This document shows positions 8,537-16,975 of a DNA stretch of 64,000 nt, in pieces. Under the pieces are notes generated by a model. The model worked only from the letters and a program-made list of their open reading frames with translations. It searched no databases and was not told the DNA's origin. Every line of letters starts with the position of its first letter. The stretch's first letter is position 1. The DNA is taken from assembly GCA_963765075.1 (NCBI GenBank), contig CAVXVA010000008.1, positions 682,001-746,000 of the forward strand, written 5' to 3'. The DNA comes from JAENVU01 sp963765075. GTDB lineage: Bacteria > Actinomycetota > Acidimicrobiia > IMCC26256 > JAENVU01. Both the position numbers and the translations under genes were made by a program.

Positions 8537-9862
8537 TCATCGCGGCGTGGTGGCGCCGATGACCGCCCATCGATCAGTTCGGAATCTCCAGTACAAACCG
8601 GCCCATCGGGCCAGCATCCAGAAGGTGAAGGTGGCCCACAGCCAGGCCAGGGTGGCGCCCTGGGTGACGACAATCGCGAGCAGGGTGCCGTAGAGCACGC
8701 TGGCGACGACCATGGCGAGGGCCAAGTACCGCGAATCGCCCGCACCGATCAGGATGCCGTCGAAGACGAAGACCGCGGCGGCGATGGGTTGGAGGGCGGC
8801 GACGAACCAGAGGACGGTCTCGGCGTTGGCCCTCACCGCCGGATCGGTGGAGAACGGCAGTACCAACCACGGTCGGCTCACCGCGATCAGGAGTCCGAGG
8901 ACGACCCCGGCACCGATGCCGAGCTCCAACATTCGGCGTGAGACCGCGCGGGCGGTGGCGGCATCGGACGCGCCGAGGTACCGACCGACCAGGGCCTGGC
9001 CTGCGATCGCGATGGAGTCGAGCGCGAGGGCGAGGAAGGTCCAGATCTGAAAGCCGATCTGGTGGCCGCCGAGCGCGGCATCGGAGATGCGGGCCGCGAC
9101 TGCGGTGGTGGCGAGCAACGCGGCGAGGAGGGATCCGGTGCGCAGGATCAGCTGGCTGCCCACGATCGCGCTGCTGCGCAGACCCGCGGCCCGTGCCCGC
9201 AGGGTTGCGCCGGTCGGTCGCGCTCGTCGGAGCACGAGGGCGACGAACACGGCGGCCGCCCCGATCTGGGCGATGACGGTTCCCCACGCGGAGCCGGCAA
9301 TGCCCGCGTGGAGTCCGTAGACGAAGAGCACTTCGAGTGCGAGGTTGACGACGTTGGCGCCGACGGCGATGTAGAGCGTGGTGCGGGTGTCCTGCATGCC
9401 GCGCAGGTACCCCGCGCCGGCGAGGGCCACCAACACGAACGGCGCACCAACGAGCGAGATGCGCAAGTACTCCTCGGCGAATGGGGCCACGCCGGCCGAG
9501 GCGCCCATCGCGCGCACGATGAGCGGCACCGCGAGGATGCCGGCCGCCGCCAGGATGAGCCCGAGCCCCGCCGCGAGCCACATGCCGTCGATGCCGTGTT
9601 CGGCCGCGGCGCGCTCGTTGCTCGCGCCGAGGTGGCGGGCGACGGTGCCGGTCGTGGTGTAGGCGAGGAAGTTGAAGATGCCGAAGACCGCAGTGAGCAC
9701 GATCGCGGCGATGGCGATGCCACCGAGTTGGCGGGTGCCGAGTCGGCCGACGATCGCCGTGTCGGCCAGCAGATACAGCGGTTCCGCGATCAGTGCACCG
9801 AACGCCGGCACCGCCAGCCGCATGATCTCCCGGTCGAACGGACTCCGCCAGCGACCTCCCAT
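8537..9862 (-). CDS. MATE-family multidrug/toxin efflux transporter
   Basis: A ~441-residue polytopic membrane protein with about twelve hydrophobic spans in two homologous halves. The first span region (MRLAVPAFGALIAEPLYLLADTAIVG) has the P-x-D pattern typical of DinF-like MATE proteins; GGHQIGFQIW in the second half matches the family repeat. It would exchange cationic drugs or metabolites for sodium or protons. ATG at 9862 is used; an in-frame GTG five codons upstream is the alternative. No partner gene is obvious; an 80-base gap separates it from the acyltransferase gene downstream. Confidence 0.87.
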   Translation of the reverse strand: MGGRWRSPFDREIMRLAVPAFGALIAEPLYLLADTAIVGRLGTRQLGGIAIAAIVLTAVFGIFNFLAYTTTGTVARHLGASNERAAAEHGIDGMWLAAGLGLILAAAGILAVPLIVRAMGASAGVAPFAEEYLRISLVGAPFVLVALAGAGYLRGMQDTRTTLYIAVGANVVNLALEVLFVYGLHAGIAGSAWGTVIAQIGAAAVFVALVLRRARPTGATLRARAAGLRSSAIVGSQLILRTGSLLAALLATTAVAARISDAALGGHQIGFQIWTFLALALDSIAIAGQALVGRYLGASDAATARAVSRRMLELGIGAGVVLGLLIAVSRPWLVLPFSTDPAVRANAETVLWFVAALQPIAAAVFVFDGILIGAGDSRYLALAMVVASVLYGTLLAIVVTQGATLAWLWATFTFWMLARWAGLYWRFRTDRWAVIGATTPR

Positions 9863-9899
9863 GCGCCACTCTCTCACCCCGCCGACCAAAAATGATCGA

Positions 9900-9957
9900 G
9901 CCGGAGCGAGGAACGAGCGGAGGCGAGCAGGTCGGGAGGCGTCCCGAGGCTCCGGCG
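9900..9957. repeat. Imperfect stem-loop with GAGCG-rich spacer
   Basis: CCGGAGC (9901-9907) pairs with GCTCCGG (9949-9955); the spacer contains a second small stem (TCGGGA...TCCCGA) and the run GAGCGAGGAACGAGCGG. It lies between the divergent MATE gene and the small ORF before tRNA-Leu. The role is unknown; the purine-rich spacer resembles scattered intergenic repeats of actinobacteria. Confidence 0.35.
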
Positions 9958-10023
9958 CGTGAGTTCGAGGGTCGCGCTGGTCGACGAAGCCGGACGACCC
10001 GACATGGAGGACGACCAATCAGG

Positions 10024-10443
10024 ATGGTCTCACCGTCGTGCGATCCTCCGGGGGTGGACGGAGTGGGTGCAACGAGGTTTGCGGCGATGGCGAGGTTCCT
10101 CGCGGCGGAGAGCCGTGAGGCGGGCCTGGCTGTGCCGGCGTTCCGCAGCCCGCCCCGGGTGAGCGGGGCAGCCCGCACGATCCGGCGGTTGGGTGATGGG
10201 GCGGTCGTCGCCATCCAGATTCGGGGCCGGGATGTCAACGCAGTCGCAGCCGACATGATCGAGGGGATCGTGCTCGCCAACCGGCTCGATGCCTCGGTCG
10301 CGGAGCCGATCCGCCGTCGACTGGTCGAGGCCCTCATCCCCGCCGAGATCGACCTGACCACGGTCGGCGCGTCGAGGCCGACTCCGAGCCGTAACCTGCC
10401 ATCCCAGGCCCGGATGGCGGAACGGCAGACGCAGGCGGCTTAA
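10024..10443 (+). CDS. Conserved-looking small protein whose 3' end runs into tRNA-Leu
   Basis: A 139-residue reading frame that is probably a real gene: its codons favour G/C in the third position from ~10080 to 10400, and the protein has a globular pattern (GATRFAAMARFLAAESREAG, VPAFRSPPR, RTIRRLGDGAVVAIQIRGR, DMIEGIVLANRL). I do not recognise a functional family; basic and hydrophobic residues alternate as in small nucleic-acid-associated proteins. The stop codon is supplied by TAA inside the tRNA-Leu anticodon region, so the last 12 codons are tRNA sequence. The start is uncertain: ATG at 10024 has little ribosome-binding sequence, and ATG at 10087 is an alternative. Confidence 0.55.
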   Translation: MVSPSCDPPGVDGVGATRFAAMARFLAAESREAGLAVPAFRSPPRVSGAARTIRRLGDGAVVAIQIRGRDVNAVAADMIEGIVLANRLDASVAEPIRRRLVEALIPAEIDLTTVGASRPTPSRNLPSQARMAERQTQAA

Positions 10444-10493
10444 ACCCGCCGGCTCCGTAATGGAGCGTGAGAGTTCGAATCTCTCTCCGGGCA
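10408..10493 (+). tRNA. tRNA-Leu (anticodon TAA)
   Basis: An 86-nt class II tRNA. The acceptor stem GCCCGGA (10408-10414) pairs fully with TCCGGGC (10486-10492), followed by discriminator A. The anticodon loop reads CTTAAAC with anticodon TAA (decodes UUA). A long variable arm (GGCTCC...GGAGC) and the T-loop GTTCGAATC are present. No CCA is encoded. Confidence 0.95.
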
Positions 10494-10921
10494 CGCTGAC
10501 CAGGAACACACGGAGGGGCGGTGCCGGCCGAGCGGCACCGAAGCGACGTGGGCGCGGGGGCAACCCAAGCGAACCGAACGGCGCAAACAATCACAGCAGC
10601 GCGGCCGGAGACACACCCAACCAGGGCAGAACCCCGCTGCGCGTCGACGCAGAATTTGGGCATGGGTTTCGGTGTCGTGACGCCTGGGTGGGTGGCAATC
10701 GGCCGACCTTTGTACGTTCGTCCACTCGGTGAGCAACGTACGAAGGTGAGAGGCAGGAAGTCGTGACGCCTGGGTGTGCGACTTCTTCGAGTCTCCACGA
10801 CTAGATGCCTTGGCTCAGCCCGTGATCGTCGGACGATGATGGTCAACTGGGAACGCCGTCAGAAGCCGCCGATCTTTCGCCGGGCGCACGACCGTTCATC
10901 GAGACCTCATACTCGAGTCCG
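10494..10921. other. 428-base region downstream of tRNA-Leu without a convincing gene
   Basis: No open frame here has gene-like codon use or a recognisable product. The stretch holds a 13-bp inverted repeat flanked by 17-bp direct repeats (annotated separately) and a smaller dyad ATCGTCggACGAT near 10828-10840. An integrated element would typically carry an integrase and a copy of the tRNA 3' end; neither is visible. Confidence 0.5.
10674..10776. repeat. 17-bp direct repeats flanking a 13-bp hairpin
   Basis: GTCGTGACGCCTGGGTG occurs at 10674-10690 and again at 10760-10776, same orientation, 86 bases apart. Between them ACCTTTGTACGTT (10706-10718) pairs with AACGTACGAAGGT (10735-10747) with a single G-T type mismatch and a 16-base loop. 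It could be a structured RNA, a remnant of a small mobile unit with target duplication, or an operator. It lies in the non-coding gap after tRNA-Leu. Confidence 0.6.
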
Positions 10922-11878
10922 TCAGCTCGAGCAGCCCGCCGAAGACAGGGTGCGTCGTCGACCGACGGCCACCATGATCCATCCGACCACCACCGCGAGT
11001 ACGCCACCCCACGCGAGGTCACCGTTCGATCCGCCGGTCTTCGGCAGCGTGCCGACCGCAGAAGTAGTCGCGGTCGTGGTCGTGGTTTCGGGTCCCGTGG
11101 TGAGCTGGATCGCGACGATCCACCGGTGGTGGTAATCGGTGATGTCCTCGCTTGCGAGATAGCAGGTCTGAGTGGCGCAATCGACCGTGCCGCTCGGAGT
11201 AGGGAGAGACCGCACCACTTGGCCGGTTCGAACGGCACTGCCGTCCGCTCCGATCTGCGCATAGATCACCGCATGGGTGTTCCAGCAGTGAGCCGGGTCC
11301 CCGTCGGCGGTCGCGCACTGCGTGGTGAGCACGAAGCGCGAGGGTTCGAAGTTGCGCGCGGCCACGGTCACCGATTGGCCGTCGACGAGATTGCTGGTCG
11401 GATACACCGTGACGTCTTCGCGCGGCGTCGAGAACGCGATGGGGAACTCCCAGGTACCAACCTGAACGGAGCAGGTTCCCGGCGCCGTATCACACACGAC
11501 GAGATCACCACCGACCGTGATTTCACGGTGGACCCCCGTGGTGGCGAATACCACCGCGCCGGTGCCATCGGCGACCACCTCGGTGCCGAACGACGTGTCG
11601 CAGGCATCCGCGGTGACGCACTCACGTGCCGTGCCGACGATCTCGTCCGGCGCGAAGCCGGTGCCGTCGAAGCGCACGAAGCTCAACTCGTGCAGTCCAG
11701 TGAGCGGAGACACCGTGAGAGTCGGAGTCGCACTCGGGGTGATCACCGGCGCAGTCGTGACTGCGGTGGTGCTGATCGTCGGCGGCAGCGCGTCGGCCGC
11801 GCGCGCGGACGAAGTCACGCTGCTGGCACCGATGAGTGCGACCGTGGCGACGAGTAACGCCCGGATCAGCCTCGACAT
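10922..11878 (-). CDS. LPXTG-anchored surface protein with neocarzinostatin-like repeats
   Basis: A 318-residue secreted protein. It has an N-terminal signal peptide (SRLIRALLVATVALIGASS, cut near ARA-ADA). Two similar strand-rich modules of ~100 residues follow (LTVSPLTGLHELSFVRFDGTGF and VTVYPTSNLVDGQSVTVAARNF); these openings and the C-x-n-C pairs resemble the neocarzinostatin/enediyne-chromoprotein fold. A Thr-rich linker leads to LPKTG at 278-282, a hydrophobic span and RRR, the classic sortase sorting signal. It should be covalently linked to peptidoglycan. No sortase gene is in the window. The ligand is unknown; wall-located members of this fold are mostly uncharacterised. Confidence 0.82.
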   Translation of the reverse strand: MSRLIRALLVATVALIGASSVTSSARAADALPPTISTTAVTTAPVITPSATPTLTVSPLTGLHELSFVRFDGTGFAPDEIVGTARECVTADACDTSFGTEVVADGTGAVVFATTGVHREITVGGDLVVCDTAPGTCSVQVGTWEFPIAFSTPREDVTVYPTSNLVDGQSVTVAARNFEPSRFVLTTQCATADGDPAHCWNTHAVIYAQIGADGSAVRTGQVVRSLPTPSGTVDCATQTCYLASEDITDYHHRWIVAIQLTTGPETTTTTATTSAVGTLPKTGGSNGDLAWGGVLAVVVGWIMVAVGRRRTLSSAGCSS

Positions 11879-12137
11879 GGTGGACTTCCCATGGCCGTCA
11901 GTGTGCCGAACGGACCGTCTCCCGACCAGGGGCGATAGTCCCGTGCAGACCGAAATCGATGTCACCCTGGCGCGGCTCCTCTGACTTGAGCATCGTGAAC
12001 CATGCCGAGCAATTGGGACGTGCGGCACGAGCAGCACACCCCTGACGCCGGTCAGGTTCACGAACTCCTGACATTTGCCTGACCTACGCTGCACAGCACT
12101 TTCCTACGTTGGCGGAGACGTTCGAAAGGAGCGCGCT

Positions 12138-13340
12138 ATGTACCCGAAGAGTCGAAACCCATTCGGCACCGTTGCTGTTGTCCTGACCGTTGTTCTCGCC
12201 GTTGCCGGCGCACTGGTGGTCGTTCCCTCGCAACCGAGCGGCGCGGCCGGCGCGGTCCCGGCCGCCTGGAACACCTTGTGTCCGGGGCGAGTCGGCGGTG
12301 CCGGGACCCCCTTGGTCGCCGGCGCGAACTGTCGTCTCATTCAAACCGGTGGGCTCGTGCGCCGGTATGTGGTGCACGTGCCGGATGCCGTCGCCGCGAG
12401 CAACGCCCCGGCGCCCGTCGTGTTCATGTTCCATGGTTCGAGCGGTTCTGGCGAACAGTTCTACGGGATCTCGGGTTGGCGCGAAGTCGCCGATCGCGAG
12501 GGCGTGATCGCGGTCTTCCCGACGGGCAAGCGCTATCGCGTACTAGAGACCGGGCGGCTGAGCACCAAGTGGAACGACTTCAGCCTCGCGTGCGATGTCA
12601 GCGAACGCCGCCCCGCGGGATGGCCGACGACCGCGCCCTACCCTGCCGATGACGACGCATTCGTCGACGCCATGCTGGCGGAGCTTCGGGGGAGCGAGCA
12701 GGTGGATGGCCACCGGGTCTACGCCTCGGGGTTCTCGAACGGCTCGGCCTTCGCACAGTCGCTCGCTATCAGCCGCGCGGACACGTTCGCGGCCGTAGGT
12801 TCATGGGCGGGCCAGGCGCGCGAGTGTCGTCGCACCGATGGCACATCGGTGCGCCCGATCGTGGCTCCGCACCTTCAGAGCCCACCGACGACCGCCGTCC
12901 CACTCGCCCTCGGTCTGGGCACGCGCGACGAGAAGTACCTCGTGCATATCAACGAGTACCTCGTGGGCCAAGGTCGACCGCCGATCGACTCGATCCCGCT
13001 CACGATGGCGTCGGTGGACGGAGCGTTCGGTCAGGTGTTCCTTGCGCCGACGCTCGCGAACAGCGGCCTGGCTTGGGTCCCGGGCACATCCATCGGCGTC
13101 GACGACTGGGCGGGGGTGGCATGGCGTTCGACCTGGCCGGCACCGCAGTACGTGACCGCCGAATGGTCAACGCCGGTGTCGGGCAACTCCAGCGGGAACT
13201 CGTTCGTGTTCATGCTCCTCGACGGGGTTGGACACCATTACCCGAATGCCGCACCGGGAAAGCCCACGTTCATCAAACAGTCCGGCAGTGTCAACGCGGC
13301 GGAGCTGTTCTGGCAGTTCTTCGAACGTCACACGACCTGA
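12138..13340 (+). CDS. Secreted PHB-depolymerase/feruloyl-esterase-like hydrolase (LpqC type)
   Basis: A 400-residue exported alpha/beta hydrolase. The signal peptide covers ~13-38 (VAVVLTVVLAVAGALVVVP). The oxyanion segment VVFMFHGSSGSG (~98) and the nucleophile elbow GFSNGS with S200 are typical of the esterase family that includes PHB depolymerases, acetyl-xylan and feruloyl esterases. The late GVGHHYPN carries the likely catalytic His. It would hydrolyse an extracellular ester polymer or conjugate. Start is fixed by AAAGGA at 12125-12130. A TACGTT box upstream fits a leadered transcript. It is divergent from the LPXTG gene across a 259-base gap. Confidence 0.83.
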   Translation: MYPKSRNPFGTVAVVLTVVLAVAGALVVVPSQPSGAAGAVPAAWNTLCPGRVGGAGTPLVAGANCRLIQTGGLVRRYVVHVPDAVAASNAPAPVVFMFHGSSGSGEQFYGISGWREVADREGVIAVFPTGKRYRVLETGRLSTKWNDFSLACDVSERRPAGWPTTAPYPADDDAFVDAMLAELRGSEQVDGHRVYASGFSNGSAFAQSLAISRADTFAAVGSWAGQARECRRTDGTSVRPIVAPHLQSPPTTAVPLALGLGTRDEKYLVHINEYLVGQGRPPIDSIPLTMASVDGAFGQVFLAPTLANSGLAWVPGTSIGVDDWAGVAWRSTWPAPQYVTAEWSTPVSGNSSGNSFVFMLLDGVGHHYPNAAPGKPTFIKQSGSVNAAELFWQFFERHTT

Positions 13341-13398
13341 CGGCACTGGCCCCGGCCGAGGACCGTGCCGGTGCCGCCGTGGGTCGCCTCGTGCATTT

Positions 13399-13437
13399 GG
13401 ACGGGAAGCCCGTCCGCCGCCTAAGAATCTGAGGCGG
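13399..13437 (+). terminator. Tandem stem-loops after the esterase gene
   Basis: GGACGGG aag CCCGTCC is a perfect 7-bp hairpin (13399-13415). It is followed at once by CCGCCT...AGGCGG (13417-13437). No T-tract follows, so this would be a U-poor actinobacterial-type terminator. It sits between the esterase stop and the next gene on the same strand. Confidence 0.45.
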
Positions 13438-13501
13438 TTCCGGCGGTTCCGCAGTGGTTCGACCCGGCCCCACGCCGCCATCCCACCTCGAAGGACGATT
13501 G

Positions 13502-15658
13502 ATGTCGATCGCGATCACCGAAGACCACCGTGCCCTGATGGACACCGCCTCGGACTTCCTGGTCCGCCACCAGGCCCGCACCGTGAGCCGCGCCCTGTTG
13601 GAAGCGCCCGAGGAATCGTTGCCCGAGTTCTGGAACGAGTTGAGTGCGTTGGGGTGGCTGGGCCTTCATCTGCCCGAGGCCCACGGCGGCTCCGGTTTCG
13701 GCCTCCCAGAGTTGGTCGTCGTCGTCGAGGCGTTGGGCCGCGCGGTCGCGCCCGGACCCTTCGTCCCCACCGTCATCGCCGGCGCGGTGATCGCGGCGGC
13801 TGCTCCCGAGGCGACTCAGGCGCGACTACTGCCGGGGCTCGCGGACGGATCGACCGTGGGCGCGGTGGCGCTCGACGGCGACCTCAAGATCGACGGTGAG
13901 ACCATCTCGGGTTCGACGGGCGCGGTCATCGGCGGCGGGCTGGCCCAGGTGTTGCTGGTGCCGGTGGGCAACGACCTGGCCATCGTCGACCTGACCGGAA
14001 GCGGCGTGGCGGTCACCGTCCCGCCGAACATGGACCCGACCCGCCGGGCCGCGCGTGTCGCGCTCGACGGTGCTCCGACCGAGATCGTGTCCGGCGCGGC
14101 GCAGGTACTCGTCGACTACGCCCGGTTGCTCTTCGCCGCGGAAGCGACCGGCATCGCCCGCGAGTGCACCGAGATGGCGGCCGAGTACGCCAAGGTGCGG
14201 GAACAGTTCGGTCGGCCGATCGCGATGTATCAGGCGGTGAAGCACCACTGCGCCAACATGCTGGTCGCGTCGGAGCTCTCGACGGCCGCCGTCTGGGACG
14301 CCGCCCGCGCTGCTGCCACCGGCGGCGATCAGCTTTCCTATGCCGCCGCGATCGCCGCCGCCCTGGCGATCCCTGCCGGCGACCTCGATGCCCAGCTGAA
14401 CATCCAGGTGCACGGCGGCATCGGATTCACCTGGGAGCACGACGCGCACCTCTATCTGCGGCGCGCCACCGCGATCGAGTCCGTCATCGACGCCGGTGCC
14501 GCGTCGGTTGCGGTGACCGACTTCACCCGCGCCGGTGTACGCCGGGAGCGCTCGGTCGACCTTCCGCCCGAGGCGGAAGCGATCCGGGCGACGGTGCGCG
14601 AGTTCGTCGCAAGCCTCGACGGGCTCGACGCCGACGCGCAACGGGCTCGCCTCGTCGACTCCGGCTACGCCATGCCGCACTGGCCCGCGCCGTGGGGTCG
14701 AGATGCGAGCGCCGTCGAGCAGTTGGTCATCGAGCAGGAGTTCGCCGCCGCCGGCGTGTCCCGCCCGGCGCTCGGCATCACCGGATGGGTCATCCTCACG
14801 CTGATTCAGCACGCCACCGAGGATCAGGTCTCGCGGTGGGTACGGCCGGCGGTGAACCAGGAGCTGATCTGGTGTCAGCTCTTCAGCGAGCCCGACGCGG
14901 GATCCGACGCGGCCGGGGTCCGGACGAAGGCCACCCGCGCCGACGGCGGCTGGATCATCAACGGTCAGAAGATCTGGACGAGTGGCGCGCACCAAGCGAA
15001 GTACGGCCTCGCCACGGTTCGCACCAACCCGGATGTACCCAAGCACAGCGGCATCACGACCGTCGTGATCGACATGGAAGCCGAGGGGGTCGAGGTGCGG
15101 CCGCTCCGCATGGTCACCGGCAACGCCGAGTTCAACGAAGTGTTCTTCGACGATGTGTTCGTGCCCGACGACGATGTCGTCGGCCCGGTCGACGGCGGGT
15201 GGACGGTCGCACGCGCCACGCTCGGCAACGAGAGCGTCAGCATCGGTGGCGGCCAGGGCGGGATGTCATTGCCGGGCGATGCGCTCATCGCGCCGTTCGA
15301 CGCGCACCCGGATCGTCTCCCTGGCGGCGCCGGCCGGGTCGGTCAGTACATCGCGACCTCCGAGGCCATGACGCTGCTCAACGTGCGGAGTGCGAACCGC
15401 GCGGTCGCCGGGGTCGACGGAGTTGCGACCGGCAACGTGACGAAGCTGGTGCTGTCCGAGATCGGCCACGAAGCCGCAGCGATCCTGGCCGCGCTCAACG
15501 GTTCCGATCTGGCATTCCTCGACGGGCCGGCCGCGATGACCGGCTTCCTCGTGCTCATGCACCGAGCGATGTCGATCGCCGGCGGAACGTCCGAGATCAA
15601 GCGCAACCAGATCGGCGAACGCATCCTTGGCCTCCCCCGTGACCCCCTGATTAGCTAG
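13502..15658 (+). CDS. Tandem double-domain acyl-CoA dehydrogenase (FadE34-like)
   Basis: A 718-residue protein made of two acyl-CoA dehydrogenase units in one chain. Unit one (~1-345) has the N-terminal helical domain (GWLGLHLPEAHGGSGFGL) and a C-terminal helical domain with REQFGRPIAMYQAVKHHCANM. Unit two (~350-718) has QLFSEPDAGSDAAGVRT, the FAD/substrate loop, and the terminal GGTSEIKRNQIGERILGLPRD. Fused chains of this length are known for mycobacterial FadE34, which acts on cholesterol side-chain CoA esters; most other acyl-CoA dehydrogenases are single ~390-residue units. An FAD-dependent oxidation of an unusual or bulky acyl-CoA is therefore likely. It converges on the thiolase/DUF35 pair. 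Confidence 0.85.
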   Translation: MSIAITEDHRALMDTASDFLVRHQARTVSRALLEAPEESLPEFWNELSALGWLGLHLPEAHGGSGFGLPELVVVVEALGRAVAPGPFVPTVIAGAVIAAAAPEATQARLLPGLADGSTVGAVALDGDLKIDGETISGSTGAVIGGGLAQVLLVPVGNDLAIVDLTGSGVAVTVPPNMDPTRRAARVALDGAPTEIVSGAAQVLVDYARLLFAAEATGIARECTEMAAEYAKVREQFGRPIAMYQAVKHHCANMLVASELSTAAVWDAARAAATGGDQLSYAAAIAAALAIPAGDLDAQLNIQVHGGIGFTWEHDAHLYLRRATAIESVIDAGAASVAVTDFTRAGVRRERSVDLPPEAEAIRATVREFVASLDGLDADAQRARLVDSGYAMPHWPAPWGRDASAVEQLVIEQEFAAAGVSRPALGITGWVILTLIQHATEDQVSRWVRPAVNQELIWCQLFSEPDAGSDAAGVRTKATRADGGWIINGQKIWTSGAHQAKYGLATVRTNPDVPKHSGITTVVIDMEAEGVEVRPLRMVTGNAEFNEVFFDDVFVPDDDVVGPVDGGWTVARATLGNESVSIGGGQGGMSLPGDALIAPFDAHPDRLPGGAGRVGQYIATSEAMTLLNVRSANRAVAGVDGVATGNVTKLVLSEIGHEAAAILAALNGSDLAFLDGPAAMTGFLVLMHRAMSIAGGTSEIKRNQIGERILGLPRDPLIS

Positions 15659-15770
15659 GAGACGAGAGGCCGACGGCTGAGGGGACCGGCTCGCACGTCG
15701 ATGGCCCAAGTGCGTGGCGTCGGCCGTGGCCCGAGCGGCCCGGCCCGCAGGGCCAAGAGCGGAGGTTACG
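15659..15770. repeat. Convergent-junction repeat, copy A
   Basis: The gap between the dehydrogenase and the convergent thiolase gene. GGCCGACG (15668-15675) pairs with CGTCGGCC (15717-15724), and the tail contains GGCCC/GGGCC stems. The part from 15705 to 15770 is about 90% identical to 47582-47646, also between an acyl-CoA dehydrogenase and a convergent minus-strand gene. In both places the repeat extends over the TAA stop of the minus-strand gene. Probably a bidirectional, U-poor terminator that has been copied. Confidence 0.6.
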
Positions 15771-16965
15771 CGGCGCGTTCGAGGATGTGGACGCCGCAGG
15801 CGTTGCCGAGGCCGATCACGTGGGCGAGGCCGACCTTGGCGTTCTCGATCTGGCGGGGGCCGGCCTCACCGCGGAGGTGATGGCAGACCTCCCAGATGTT
15901 CGCGATGCCCGTCGCCGAGATCGGGTGCCCCTTCGACTCGAGGCCACCAGAGACGTTGACCGGCATCGAACCGTCGCGGAAGGGAGCGCCAGATTCGAAG
16001 AAGTCGACCGCGCCGCCCTCCTCGCACAACATCAGGTTGTCGTAGTGGACCAGTTCGGCCGTCGCGAAGCAGTCGTGCAACTCGACGAGGTCGAGATCGT
16101 CGGGGCCGACGCCCGCGGCTTCGTAGGCCTGCTTCGCGGCGTTGCGGGTCAGCGTGTTGACGTCGGGGAGGATCTGGCACGCCTCCTGCCACGGGTCGGT
16201 GGTGAGCACCGAGGCCGACACCTTCACGGCTCGACGTTGCTGTTCGAGGCTCAGCGTCTTGAGCTTGGTGCCCGACACCACCACGGCCGCCGCGGCGCCG
16301 TCGCAGTTCGCCGAGCACATCGGACGCGTGTTGGGGTAGGCGATCATGATGTCGTTCATGATCTCCTCGAGGCTCATCTTCTTGGTGTAGGCCGCGAGTG
16401 GGTTGAGCGTGGAGTGGGCGTGGTTCTTCTCCGAGATCTTGGCGAAGAGTTCGAAGCTCGTGCCGCCGTACTTGTGGCCGTACTCCATACCGATTTGGGC
16501 GAACACCCCCGGCATGGTCTCGGTGCCGATCCGGCCGTCGACGCCGGCCACCGCGCCGTACCGGCCGTGGGGCGTCCATTCGTCCCGGTCGGCCACGCGG
16601 CTGCCACCGGCGAGCAGCCCGACGCCGGACAGTTTCTCGACGCCGACCGCGAGTCCGTAGTCGCACTCGCCGGCCTTGATCGCCATGATCGCGGTCCGCA
16701 ATGCCGTCGCACCGGTCGCGCACACGTTGGCGACGTTGTAGACGGGGATGCCGGTCTGGCCCACCTGCTTCTGCAACGCCTGGCCGATCCCGCCCGCGCC
16801 ACCCATGAGGTTGCCGGCCGCGAGGATGCCCATGTCGGCCATGGTCACACCACCATCGGCCAGCGCACCGTGGACCGCCTCGGCCGCGAGGTCGAGCGTG
16901 TCGTCGTCGGGGCGCTTCCCGAACTTGGTCATGGTGATGCCGAGGATCCACACGTCGTCAGTCAT
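15766..16965 (-). CDS. SCP2-type thiolase / lipid-transfer-associated acetyl-CoA acetyltransferase
   Basis: A 399-residue thiolase-fold protein of the SCP-x type. The reactive cysteine is C82 in NVCATGATAL. HDCFATAEL (~300) is the second active-site block characteristic of SCP2 thiolases, and GGLESKGHPISATG carries the GHP motif, so catalytic residues are complete. It should cleave or make a 3-ketoacyl-CoA. Directly upstream (10 bases) is a DUF35 zinc-ribbon protein; such pairs form complexes in steroid side-chain aldolases and related thiolases, where the DUF35 unit is essential. With the neighbouring FadE34-like protein this suggests side-chain degradation of a sterol-like or branched acyl-CoA. 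Confidence 0.88.
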   Translation of the reverse strand: MTDDVWILGITMTKFGKRPDDDTLDLAAEAVHGALADGGVTMADMGILAAGNLMGGAGGIGQALQKQVGQTGIPVYNVANVCATGATALRTAIMAIKAGECDYGLAVGVEKLSGVGLLAGGSRVADRDEWTPHGRYGAVAGVDGRIGTETMPGVFAQIGMEYGHKYGGTSFELFAKISEKNHAHSTLNPLAAYTKKMSLEEIMNDIMIAYPNTRPMCSANCDGAAAAVVVSGTKLKTLSLEQQRRAVKVSASVLTTDPWQEACQILPDVNTLTRNAAKQAYEAAGVGPDDLDLVELHDCFATAELVHYDNLMLCEEGGAVDFFESGAPFRDGSMPVNVSGGLESKGHPISATGIANIWEVCHHLRGEAGPRQIENAKVGLAHVIGLGNACGVHILERAA

Positions 16966-16975
16966 GAGTGCTCCT

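Noticed and set aside
9900..9957. Rho-independent terminator of the MATE gene
   Set aside because: The dyad lies upstream of the minus-strand MATE gene start, not behind its stop, and has a long loop without a T-run.
10494..10921. Integrated element downstream of tRNA-Leu
   Set aside because: No integrase and no second copy of the tRNA 3' end are visible, and the following genes look like ordinary chromosomal ones.
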